Below are positions 44,149 to 54,200 of a stretch of DNA of 64,000 nucleotides, one piece after another. The stretch lies in assembly GCF_011065895.1 (NCBI RefSeq), contig NZ_JAALCR010000028.1, positions 16,595 to 80,594 of the forward strand. The letters run 5' to 3'. The notes beneath the pieces were generated by a model that saw only the letters and a program-made list of their open reading frames with translations, ran no database searches and was not told the DNA's origin. The DNA is from Paludisphaera rhizosphaerae. GTDB lineage: Bacteria > Planctomycetota > Planctomycetia > Isosphaerales > Isosphaeraceae. Every line of letters begins with the position of its first letter. Positions within the stretch are counted from its first letter, which is position 1. A program made the position numbers and the translations under genes.

Positions 44149-47100
44149 TCAGGCCCCCGCGACGCTCTCGCGGGGGCCTGGTCCTTTGGTGGCCCAGCCG
44201 GCCGCCAGCGCCAGCCCGCAGCCGATCAAGGCGAGCGGCCCGCCCGCCACCGCGGCCAACGAGAGGCTCGCCGCGGCGATGAGGCTCTGCGCTCCGATCC
44301 GCCGCGCCGAGGTCAGGCCAGCCAGACCCAGGCCGAGCAGCAGAGCGAGCAGCAGGAGCGAACGCGCCCGGCTTTCGGTTAGCACGGCGGGCTCGCCCGA
44401 TGGATCGTCGACAGCCTCCAGGCGGAACGGCGGATCGGCCAGGCCAGGCGAAGGGCCGGCGAAGAACGTGGGCCGCCCCAGCCGCCGGATCCGCTCGCGG
44501 TCGGTCTGTTCGGGAACGGACGGCCCGGGAGAGGCCTCCTCGGGCCGCTCCAGTCCTAGGTAGTCACGGGCCGCGGCGATCGGCTCATCTAGACCGGTGG
44601 GCCGGAGCGCCTCGGCCATCTGAACCCGCGACGCATTGACCACTTCCAGATCCCTCGCCGCCCGCTCGCGGCGAGCCAGGTCGGGGCTCCGCAATGCGGC
44701 CAGCAGCGCGTGCTCGGCCTCGCGGAGTGCCGACTCGTGGTCGATCAGGAGCGATGACAGCCGCTCCCGATCGGCGCCTGAGCCCCGGTCCATCACGGCG
44801 ATGAGGTCGAAGATCCGACGCCCGATCCGGTCGGCTCGATCAAGCTGAAGCCGCTCCGATCCGACGGCCTCCAGTCCGGCGGCCGACGGCCGGACCGTCC
44901 TCCCCGGCGGCGCGTAGACCGCCACCAGGGCCGGCGTCCGACCATCGCCGACGCGAGGGACGGCCAGCGAGGTCGACGCCGTCCCATCCAGCGCCCGCCG
45001 GTCCATCATCCAGGTCAACCCGACGATCCCGGCGGCGTCGGCCCCCATTGGGATGGTCCATCGCGACTCTGCGTCGAGCAGCGGAACGACGGCTGCCCCA
45101 TCGACCGAAGCCCTCAGCAAACGCCCCCCCTCCGGCGGCGCGACGGTCAGAAACCTTCCGGAGCGCGGCTCGACCTGGAACGAGGCCGTCCCCAGCGCCG
45201 GTCCGCCCCCGCCCAGGACATAAGACACCTCAGCCGACCGCGCCCGAGCCGCGGCGTCGAGCGAGCCGGCTCCGGCCTCCTCGGCGGGCGGCTGAACGGC
45301 GAGCATCCAGCCTTCGCGACGTTCGACGTGATACGCCCTCGCGGGAAGGTCCACCGAAGCGCCGAACTCGTCGTCCTGAAACCGGCTCGCGTACGAGATC
45401 TCACGGAGCCCCGCCGATCCCGATGTGGCGGGGAGAGTCGCCGTGGCGAACACCAGCGCGAGCGAGGAGTCGACGAATCCCCGACCTAGTGGAACGATCT
45501 CCGGAAAAACGACCTCGCGGCCTGGGGTGATCGCCGTTCGAGACCGCAGCACCAGCCGTTGAGCCCCCCAGATCGGTCGCCCCGGGATGATCGTCCAGTA
45601 CGTCGAGGAATCCCGCGACTCGGTCGTGGGCTGAAACTCCTGCCCTGCGAGCTGAATCTGTGCTGAGGCGTTCCACATGGTCGGCAACTTGAGATGGATC
45701 GCCTCCAGCGGGCCGCCGGCGACCTCGTAGCGGAGGACCGCCACCCACTCAGCCGAATCGGGATGAACGGTCAACTGGCTGCCGATCGTCACGTTGACGC
45801 GAGGCGGCTGCGGCGCCCAGCGCAGCTCCCCTGCGTGCCCAGGATCGTCGACGCGGTACGTCTGCCGAGTCCAGGGGCCGTTGGGAACAGCCCCGGTTTC
45901 GGCCTGCCCGGACGTGAGAAGCGAAACGCCCGAATCAGTCGCCAGATCAACGCCTCCGCGTGAGAGGACCTCCAGCGACCCGCCCGCCCCGCGCCCCTCG
46001 AACGCATCGACCCAGGGGAGCCGGAGTCGATGCCGGCGGAGTCCTGACGCGGCGGCGAGTTGAGGAACGGGAATCCAGCCGCGGACCTGAATCGTGCGAC
46101 GAGACTTCAGGTCGATCCGATCGAACCGCAGTTGAAGCGGCCCCTCGTCGCGACGGCTCCAGTCGGTCATCCCCGCCGACTCAACGTCCAGGACGATCAG
46201 CTCACGGGGAAGTTCAAGGTCGACCTTGTCGAGCAGGCCGCTGATCTCGGACAGTTCCACGTCGAACTGACAGTCGACTCGGCCGGAGTCGACCTGGAGG
46301 CGGGTCGCGACTCGTCGGCGATAGCGCGTGGGCGAGGGCCCCGTGCGGAACTCGACGACGTCCTTCGCGCTCAGCCGAAGCGTTCCGGCGAAGGTGAGCG
46401 GATCGTCGGGGAGCGTTCCCCAGGCTCGGACGAAGGTCTCGTCGCCGACCGGCTCGGAGTCGAGCGCGGGCTCCAGGCGACCCGTCCAGTGGCCAGGGCG
46501 GCGAACGGCCAGCAGCCCGGATTCGCGGTCCACGCCCAGGGGCTCCACGCGCGGGAATCGGCGAGTCGCCGCACCCCCGGGATCGCCGCCGCGAAGGGGG
46601 CGCCAGAAGTCCAGGGCGACGGTCGTCCGTTCGGTGATCGGCGGGTCGATGCGCGCAATCCACTCGGGGTTTTGGGGCGTCCCTCCCCAGGAGGAGTCGA
46701 CCAGCCCCGGGATCTGCACCGACCGCGGCACCAGCCCCGGCTCCAGGGCGACCCGGATCGTTGAGATCCGCCGTCGAGGGCGGTAGGTGAGTCGAGCACG
46801 AACGCGTTCGCCGGCCGGATCCAGGTCCCAGAGCATCAGACTTTCGACGGTCGCCGCAGCCTGATCGACGTCCTGGTCGCCAGCGTTCCAGCCCACGCTG
46901 ATCCGGTCGACCGGCCCAAGGACGGCCTTGATCGTCTGATCCTCGCCGGCGACGACGCGGCCCCGCGCAACGATCCGCTGACGGGCGCCCAGCGGTTGCT
47001 CCAAGCTCAGGCGGGCCGCGGGCGCTGCGTTGATCCGAAGGTCGATCGCCTCCACGCCGCCGTCGCGGAGTGGCGAAGTTAGCCGACGCAGCCGCAGCCG

Positions 47101-50100
47101 GCTCGTCTTGTCGGCGGGGACCAGCACTGTCGCAGACTCTCCTCCGGCCGCGACGATCACCGGCGCACGACGGTCGTCAAGAAAGGCTTCGAGGTCGTGA
47201 GCGTCGCCGACAGGGAACTCAAATCGCGTGAACCCCGGCTCCGCCTGCACCTCGTACTCACTGATGATCACCAGTTCCCGCCCCTCGCCGCGCGTGACGC
47301 GGTGTTCGGCGGAGAGGATCGACGGCCCTTGCTCGGTCGCCGCCGCGGACGGGAGCGGTCGGGCGCGATCGAGGAGGCTCTTGTAGTCGGCTTCCCGAAG
47401 GACGACTCGCGAGGGCGAAGCCGCAGGGTCGAACTCCCCGTCGTAAGGGATCAGTGCGCGGATCGGCTCGACGGGGCCGCCGGCCTGTTGGGCGGCGGCC
47501 TGAGACAACCAGGCGGCAGCCAGAGTCCAGGCCGCCAGGCGCATGCCCCGTCGCCCCAGAAAGGTCCGCTGCCTCCCTGACGGAGTCCCCGGCGGCCGGA
47601 TCGGTCGAAACAGGGTCTCGCGGAGAAGGCGCCCCAGCCTGACGAGCAAAACGGCGAAGGCCCCGACGAACGGCCCGGCCGTGATGGCGGCGGGGACTCT
47701 GGTCAACCCATCGTGTACGACGACCATCGCAATCATCAGCGTCAGCGGCGCGATCAGACCGCGCCGAGCCGAGACGACCCGGCGCATCCCGATCACGAAG
47801 ATCACCAGCGCCAGGGCCCATCCCAGCGTCGCGAGCGAGGCGGCGTCGGCCGTGGCGACTGCGGCTTCGGGATCGGGCCAGGAGGTCGCGGAGAGCCGCC
47901 ACGTCGACCAGCCCGGGGCTCGGCCCAGCCGACTGGAGGGCGCCTCGGAGGTGGAGGGCTCGCCCCGCCAACGGCCGACGGACTGGAAGCGATCGGTCGC
48001 GTCCGCCCCCCACATAACGGCCTCGGCCAACGAGGGCCGCCAGTCGGAGAAATCGGACGACGCAGCCGAAGCCCGACGCGACGTGACGAGCAGGGCGTCG
48101 TCTACCAGGGCCATCGTCAGGTCGTGTTGTTGCAGCGTCTGCATCGGCCGCTGATTCGAGCCAGGCTGTCGAGGAGGGGGGAGACACCTCGACCGAGGGC
48201 CGAGCCCCTCGGCGGCCAGCGCCGCACGGTCGATCACGATGGGAGCGCCGGCGGAGTCCCAGCGCATGAAGACCTCGGCGAACGTCAACTCGTCGATCGG
48301 CGGATCTCCGAGCAGGTCGTCGAGACGCCGGAGGGCGTCCTCGCGGGGCGCCCGCCAGACGGGCCGCTCGCCGGGCCAACGGCGGCGGGGGATCCCCAGC
48401 GAGCCGAAGGGCCAGGCGACGCGCGGCTCGGCGGCGTCGACGACGAAGCCGGGGCCCGCTTCGTCCACGACCTGGCCAGCCGGCAGCGAGAGATCCCAGG
48501 CGAACGAGAGACAGGGAACGCCGAAATCCGGAACCGCCGGCTGAACCCGGCGTCGCTCCGCCGATCCAGCCGGCTCGACGCGGTAATCCAGCTCGATCGA
48601 ACGCGTGCGCTCGTTCGAGGCCTGAAAGAGGGGGATCACCGTCCGGCCGTCCTCCACACCCGGCGTTGCGGGTCGGCCGTCGACTCTCGCCGCGGCGAGG
48701 ACCGCGCCGGGAGGGAGTTGAAAGGTCAGCGCCTCGGTCTGATCGACGGCCGCCAGCAATCGCAGACGGTTAAGCGAGCGACCATCGGGAAACGCCTGGG
48801 TGGTTAGCAGAGCGTCGCGGATCAGTCCTGTAACGGCCGCGGGAGTCAGCCGCTCGGTCGTCAGTTCCAGCCGTGGGTGAGTCTCGGCGTAAGTCAGCGC
48901 CTGGACGGCCTGGCTCGTCGACCGGCCGGAACGCTCGATCGTCGGGTCGGGCCCCGGGGCGAGGCGATCGGCCAGCGAGGCCTCGACGCGACTGAGCCCC
49001 TGACCTTCGACGAGCGACCGCACCGCTCTCGGGGTCTCGACGACGATCACGCCGACCGGCGCATGAGAGGGGGGCAACGCCGGCAGGGGGACTCTCCCGC
49101 GGCCCTCCCAGGGGAACGCGGCCCGGAAATCCACAGCCGCTCGGCCGCCCGCGCCGGGCTCCACAGAAAGTTCCAGTGCCTGCCCCTCGTCCGGGAATTC
49201 CAGTCGGCGTCGATCCTCCTCTGCAAGGATGGTCGGGGCGGCGCGTCGGCCCGTCGCCGCATCGTAGAAGGTCCAGGAGGAGAGATCCGCAGCCTTCCCC
49301 TCAATCCAGAGCCGAATCGGAACCGTCGTGCCCGCGTCCGGCGACGTGATCGTCGCCCGTCCAAGCAGGGCCAGCCGACGGCCGTCTTCCTCGATTCGGG
49401 CCCGAACGTGGATCCAGCCCGCCGGGATCGGCGTCGCGAGTCGGGTCTGGACCTCGACGGCGGCGGCGTCGGTCGACGTCCAGCGCCAGGCGAGAACCGG
49501 CGCCAGGTCAGCGGTCGCCGATGCCGTCGCCGATGTCGCCGCGACCATCAACCCGGGCGTCTGAGACGGGTCGATCCATGCGAGGCCCTGAACATCGCCC
49601 GGCTCCATCTGGATCCGGCTCGTCGCCAACGCGACCCAGGCTTCGTCCTGGAGCCGCCCTCGTGCAGGCCGGATCCGGGGAAGCCGAAACGTGCCGGGAA
49701 AGACAGAGGGCTTCGTGAAAGCCGCACCGATCAGAAGCGTGCGGCCCATCGGAGAAACCTCCGAGGCCGGGACCAGGACGCGCAGCAGTGAAGATCCATC
49801 CCCGCGCGACGATTGGTTCCAGGGGGTCGGCTCCTCGATCCCGGAGATCTCGATTCGGTCGACGGCCCATCCCGCGGGAATCTCCAGCTCGTGTTCGGAG
49901 GCCGTGCCTGCGACTCCCAGCCCGGAGACCTCGCACTCGATTCGCGCCGTGGATTCGCGGAGCAGCAGCCGACCGCGAACGGCGGCGACCGTCTCCAGCA
50001 TCGACGGTCGGAACGTCAGATCGGCGACCGATCCCGGCCCAACGGCCTCGAAGGCCAACACAGTCGCCGAAAGGGCCGGTTCTCCCGGTGGAGTCGGAAT

Positions 50101-51231
50101 GCGTCGGCCGTCGCGTTCGCGGCAGTCGCGGACGACGTGCCGTTCGTCGAGCACGATCGTCGTCGTCCCTCCCGTCCAGGTCAACGGCGGGAGGGGACGG
50201 ATCGCCGGCGCGGACCAGACGCCTTCGGCCGGGACCCGAGTGTGCGCCAGAAACCGCACGGGGGTCGGCGCCGCCGTCGCCCCGGAGAGCGTGACCACCA
50301 CGCGGTCCGGCGCGCCCTCCTGGACGTGGAACTCGCGGACGGACGGTCCCTCGACGCCCAGCAATTCCAGACCCGGATCCAGTTGGACCGTGAACGAGCC
50401 GGCCCGAGGTTCGTCGGCCTGAAGCGTCCAGTCCATCGTCCAGTTCGCCGGCTTCCCCGCGCTTCGCGCGTTGGCGTCGAGATCGATCCGCGTCGCGCCT
50501 CCGACCCAGATTCGAGGGGCCTCTCGGGGATCGCGGGTCTCGCCCCGGTTGGTCAACCGTAGGTCGGAGACGCCGATCCGCCCGGAGAATCGCCAGACCT
50601 CACGGTCGACGCCCTCGCCGGAGGTCGGCCCGTCGCGGCGGGCGGCTGCTCCAGACGGTTCCCAACCCTTGGGGACGTCCAGGGTCAGGCTCGTCGTCTC
50701 ATCGCCGGGAAGGGCGAGTGCGAAGATCCGACCGCGCGAATCGGGTCGCGCGCGAAGCTCCCATTCGAGGGTGACGACCTTCTGGCCGTCCCCTTCGTTT
50801 CCGGCGTCGGGTTCGATCCGCAGAAAGGCCCGACCTGAAGGCGCCGCGACGACCGAGACTCGTTCCCCTCGCCCGTTGAGGATGGCCGGCGTCCAGGGCT
50901 CCAGCGGGATCGTCGATCGTCCTGGAGGGATTGAGAGCGCCAACTCGGAACGCCCCGTCAGCAGCCCGTCGGCGAATCGGGCCGAATGCCGGGCGCGGAT
51001 CAGGCGCGGCCCCCCCTGGGCTCGCTGGCGATCCCTCGCATCGACCTGATCGACGAGCGCATCAAAGGCCTCGGGCGCAAGGACGCGCAGCGGCGTGTCG
51101 GGCGGGAACTGGCCGGCGACCATCTTCGAGGGGATCCGAACGCGGATTACGCCGTCCGCTCCCTCGCCGGCGATGGTCGGAGCCGCGAGGATCAGCCCCG
51201 CCCCGACCACGAGCAGGATGAAGCGCCGCAT
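44149..51231 (-). CDS. Giant two-module envelope protein (about 2360 residues)
   Basis: The product looks like two fused paralogous modules. Module 1 (residues 1-1229) starts with a signal peptide (RRFILLVVGAGLILAAPTIA). A long beta-rich region follows, then a short secretin/TonB-N-like segment (DELTFAEVFMRWDSAGAPIVIDRAALAAEG..HDLTMALVDDALLVTS), then membrane helices. Module 2 begins at Met1230 (47544), again with a signal-like stretch (RLAAWTLAAAWLSQAAAQ), and ends in C-terminal helices (RARSLLLLALLLGLGLAGL). Module starts share the pattern (R/L)IP..F.P....RVL...(A/D)(F/Y).(A/S)L.D. The start at 51231 is chosen for its signal peptide; the frame runs on upstream inside the neighbouring gene. 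It is the last gene of a three-gene unit. The function is unknown. Confidence 0.8.
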   Translation of the reverse strand: MRRFILLVVGAGLILAAPTIAGEGADGVIRVRIPSKMVAGQFPPDTPLRVLAPEAFDALVDQVDARDRQRAQGGPRLIRARHSARFADGLLTGRSELALSIPPGRSTIPLEPWTPAILNGRGERVSVVAAPSGRAFLRIEPDAGNEGDGQKVVTLEWELRARPDSRGRIFALALPGDETTSLTLDVPKGWEPSGAAARRDGPTSGEGVDREVWRFSGRIGVSDLRLTNRGETRDPREAPRIWVGGATRIDLDANARSAGKPANWTMDWTLQADEPRAGSFTVQLDPGLELLGVEGPSVREFHVQEGAPDRVVVTLSGATAAPTPVRFLAHTRVPAEGVWSAPAIRPLPPLTWTGGTTTIVLDERHVVRDCRERDGRRIPTPPGEPALSATVLAFEAVGPGSVADLTFRPSMLETVAAVRGRLLLRESTARIECEVSGLGVAGTASEHELEIPAGWAVDRIEISGIEEPTPWNQSSRGDGSSLLRVLVPASEVSPMGRTLLIGAAFTKPSVFPGTFRLPRIRPARGRLQDEAWVALATSRIQMEPGDVQGLAWIDPSQTPGLMVAATSATASATADLAPVLAWRWTSTDAAAVEVQTRLATPIPAGWIHVRARIEEDGRRLALLGRATITSPDAGTTVPIRLWIEGKAADLSSWTFYDAATGRRAAPTILAEEDRRRLEFPDEGQALELSVEPGAGGRAAVDFRAAFPWEGRGRVPLPALPPSHAPVGVIVVETPRAVRSLVEGQGLSRVEASLADRLAPGPDPTIERSGRSTSQAVQALTYAETHPRLELTTERLTPAAVTGLIRDALLTTQAFPDGRSLNRLRLLAAVDQTEALTFQLPPGAVLAAARVDGRPATPGVEDGRTVIPLFQASNERTRSIELDYRVEPAGSAERRRVQPAVPDFGVPCLSFAWDLSLPAGQVVDEAGPGFVVDAAEPRVAWPFGSLGIPRRRWPGERPVWRAPREDALRRLDDLLGDPPIDELTFAEVFMRWDSAGAPIVIDRAALAAEGLGPRSRCLPPPRQPGSNQRPMQTLQQHDLTMALVDDALLVTSRRASAASSDFSDWRPSLAEAVMWGADATDRFQSVGRWRGEPSTSEAPSSRLGRAPGWSTWRLSATSWPDPEAAVATADAASLATLGWALALVIFVIGMRRVVSARRGLIAPLTLMIAMVVVHDGLTRVPAAITAGPFVGAFAVLLVRLGRLLRETLFRPIRPPGTPSGRQRTFLGRRGMRLAAWTLAAAWLSQAAAQQAGGPVEPIRALIPYDGEFDPAASPSRVVLREADYKSLLDRARPLPSAAATEQGPSILSAEHRVTRGEGRELVIISEYEVQAEPGFTRFEFPVGDAHDLEAFLDDRRAPVIVAAGGESATVLVPADKTSRLRLRRLTSPLRDGGVEAIDLRINAAPAARLSLEQPLGARQRIVARGRVVAGEDQTIKAVLGPVDRISVGWNAGDQDVDQAAATVESLMLWDLDPAGERVRARLTYRPRRRISTIRVALEPGLVPRSVQIPGLVDSSWGGTPQNPEWIARIDPPITERTTVALDFWRPLRGGDPGGAATRRFPRVEPLGVDRESGLLAVRRPGHWTGRLEPALDSEPVGDETFVRAWGTLPDDPLTFAGTLRLSAKDVVEFRTGPSPTRYRRRVATRLQVDSGRVDCQFDVELSEISGLLDKVDLELPRELIVLDVESAGMTDWSRRDEGPLQLRFDRIDLKSRRTIQVRGWIPVPQLAAASGLRRHRLRLPWVDAFEGRGAGGSLEVLSRGGVDLATDSGVSLLTSGQAETGAVPNGPWTRQTYRVDDPGHAGELRWAPQPPRVNVTIGSQLTVHPDSAEWVAVLRYEVAGGPLEAIHLKLPTMWNASAQIQLAGQEFQPTTESRDSSTYWTIIPGRPIWGAQRLVLRSRTAITPGREVVFPEIVPLGRGFVDSSLALVFATATLPATSGSAGLREISYASRFQDDEFGASVDLPARAYHVERREGWMLAVQPPAEEAGAGSLDAAARARSAEVSYVLGGGGPALGTASFQVEPRSGRFLTVAPPEGGRLLRASVDGAAVVPLLDAESRWTIPMGADAAGIVGLTWMMDRRALDGTASTSLAVPRVGDGRTPALVAVYAPPGRTVRPSAAGLEAVGSERLQLDRADRIGRRIFDLIAVMDRGSGADRERLSSLLIDHESALREAEHALLAALRSPDLARRERAARDLEVVNASRVQMAEALRPTGLDEPIAAARDYLGLERPEEASPGPSVPEQTDRERIRRLGRPTFFAGPSPGLADPPFRLEAVDDPSGEPAVLTESRARSLLLLALLLGLGLAGLTSARRIGAQSLIAAASLSLAAVAGGPLALIGCGLALAAGWATKGPGPRESVAGA
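44151..44179. terminator. Bidirectional hairpin between convergent operons
   Basis: A perfect 12-bp stem (AGGCCCCCGCGA at 44151-44162 with its complement at 44168-44179) has a five-base loop. It lies 33 bases after the DUF1501 stop on the plus strand and overlaps the last codons of the giant gene on the minus strand. It probably terminates both transcripts, although T-runs are short on each side. Confidence 0.65.
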
Positions 51232-51236
51232 GGGGG

Positions 51237-54200
51237 TCAATCCGTTCTCAGACCGCTCTCCCTGCGCGAGCTGACAGGAGCGTCGGCATCGCGTTCCGGA
51301 GCGGGAGGGAGAGTGAGGTAGTCCGTGGTCGACGTCGTTCGCACTCGGATGGCCGTCGACTCGTCCGAGCCCACGCCCAGCGAAGACCGACGCGACGAAT
51401 CGACGGCGACTCCCGAGGTAGAACCAGTCCTCCCCGAGGTCGGCGCGGTGGTCTCGCGAGATTCGCGAGGGCGCAGCCGTAGGGCGAGCAGCCCCATTCC
51501 GAGGCCGATTGCAACCACCTGCACAGCGAGCGCGGGGGCTGCGAAGGGGAGCAGCAGCACGGCGGCCAGACCTGCCGCCACAGCTCCGCCGACGATCCAG
51601 GGAGCGGCCTTGGGAAAATAGGCCAAACCCAGAACCGCCAGCAAGCTCAGCGTCGAGCCTCCGATCAGAGCCCAAAGGCGCGAGACGACCCAGAGGCTCA
51701 GCGGCGTCGGCGGCCCCGTCCGGCTGAAAAGGACGCCGCGGACCGCGTCATCGGCGTCGAGCGCGTCGTCGAGGACGCCGGGAGGAGGCGAGGGGCCGGC
51801 CGCCCAGGCCGCCAGCTTCGCCGCGCCGGCAACCGGGCGACGGGTCCACGAATACAGGTCCCATCCCCATCGATTCTCGTCGGCCCAGCCCCGAGGAGGA
51901 CCAGCCGCGACAAACCCCGAGGGGAACTCAGCCAGCCAGTACGTCTGAAGCACTTCCGCACCGTCAAGCAAGGCGGGAGGCGCCCAGGACCGTCCCACGG
52001 CGGCGGCCGGGGCGTGGTATTCCAGGTCGAGCAGGACGGGGCGGCTCACGGCGTCGGACGGCAGGTCGATCCGACTCGTCGCCCCATCGCCTCCGGCGTC
52101 GATCCGGTCCACGGCTCGTCCGTCGATCCGGGCGCGGAGCCATCGGGCGCCGCTCGGCAGCGCGACGGTGAGCGTCGCCGGGTGCGACTCGACGGCGTAC
52201 CAGGCGCGAACGCGGAGATCGCCGCCGGCATCGAGCGACGACCGGATGAAAGCTCGAGGTGCCACCACGAGGGGCAGCGGGACAGCCTCCACCATCCTCG
52301 CGGAGGCCGCCAAACCGTCGTCGGCGTCGTCGCGTTCCAGGCGGAAGGCCCGCACTTCCGGTGTTTCGTCCTGCTTCGTCCAGGCGGGATCGGCGACGAC
52401 CACCTCCACGTCGGGATCGATCGCCAGTTCGACGAGGCAAGGCCCAGGCTGACCGGGCTCGACCGTCAGCCAGGGGATCTTCAACGCGGTGGGCGAGGAA
52501 TCGTCGAGTGGACGTGCGAACGGCAGCCGGAACTGAAACGTGAGTGTGGCGGAGTCCACGATGGGTCGGTCAAGCAACAGCCGCGACCGTCTTGGACCGT
52601 CGACGGGTCCGTCGAGATCTTCAGTGCGGATCGGCTTCTGTCCGTCGGAAGCCTCCCAGCGACTCGAGACCCCCGCCGGAACCACGACGTCGAGCGCAGC
52701 GACGGCCCCGTGGCGCACGCGAAGGTGGGTTTCCTGACGGAGTTCCACGCCCCGTCTGGAGACCCTCGCGAAAAGCCTCGTCTCACGGCGGACTTCACGA
52801 GTCCGACGCTCCAGGCGAAGATCCAACGTCGTTGGGTTGCGACCGCTGCGAAGGCTAAGTGTCGGCGTTCCAGCGGCGTCGGTCTGCGCGGGGGGAGATT
52901 CGGCGGCCGTGTCCCGTACGAGCGATTCGTCAACCGGCTCCAGAGCGACCTCGCGACCAGCGTTCACGGCGTAGACGGCCGTCGTGGCGACGGCCCCGCG
53001 CGGGGCGAACAGGCCCAGGCGGACGTCGCCGGGGGTCGGGGCGGGCTGCCGGCCCGTGAGCTTCAAAACGAATGGTCGGCGGTCACGCGCCTGAGGCGTC
53101 AGACGGACCCTTAGCACACGTTCCTCGCCGGCCGCAGTGCTCGGCTGGGGAGGCGTCACCGTTTCCACCAACTCAGGAGGGCCGACCGAGACAACCTTCA
53201 GATCCGGCGGCACGGCCACGTCGATTTCGAAAAGGCTCCCCCGGACCCAGCGGATTTCCAGCGTCGTATCGTTCCTCACGCCGTCCGGCTCCAGAAAGAG
53301 CCGCGCCGAGACGTCCGCCCGATACAGCGGCGGCGATTCCTCCACCCCAAGCGACAGGGCGAACGGTTGTTCGAGAAACTGCAGAGCCAGCGTCGTACCG
53401 GGTTTGCCCTTCAGCGCCGTGGGGAGATCGCGCGGGTCGATCCGACGAACCCCCTGCGACTTGAGTACGTTCACGAAGAGGTTCGGGCCGTGAGTCGCGC
53501 CAATGAATCCCGTCTGCTCGCCGGCGTCAGCCAGCGGATACCCCGATAGATCGAGCACCTTCGAGCCGATGGTCGGCCGCCGGGTCTCCAGAACGAGCCG
53601 TCGCGACGGCTCGCCAGGCCTCATCGGCTCGGCGAGGGGGATCGTCAGAAGGTTCCCGCCGCCGGCGTGGTCCACGCTCGGAGTCGGGTACTGCTCGTTG
53701 AGCTGAAGCCGGGTCACCGTCTCGTCGTCGTGGAGCCGGATCTGAAGGCTGCGGGCAATTCCCCGGGCGCAGGAGATCGCCCACGAGGAACGGACCGCGA
53801 CGCCTTCGGAATCAACGTCGACGGCCATCTCAATCTGGGCCGAAAGCAACGGCGCCGCGCGAGGGCCGCCGGCCTCCTCGTTCCAACTAACCACCAGGGG
53901 CGAGTGCGGGCGGACGTGCGCGGCGACTCGAACCCCCTCGCCCCCTTCGACGGCCGAAGGCGCGACGGGCGGTTCGCCCCGACCGAGATCCACGTCAATG
54001 GAACGGCGGGGCAGGATCAGGTCGAAGGAGGTGGCGGGAGCTTCGGGGATCGCCAACTCGAGCGTCCTTCGCTCGGCCCCAACCCGAATCGGGACGGTCG
54101 CTCGGATCCGCAGCCGATGCGAGCCGACGCCCTCCAACCACGCCTCCCAGGAACCGCCCTCGACGCGTCGTTGCAGCCGGACCTCCCGATCTCCCTCACG

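Noticed and set aside
51232..51675. N-terminal extension of the giant gene into the preceding gene
   Set aside because: The extension overlaps the C-terminal codons of the 1166-residue gene and lacks secretion features; the signal peptide starts at 51231.
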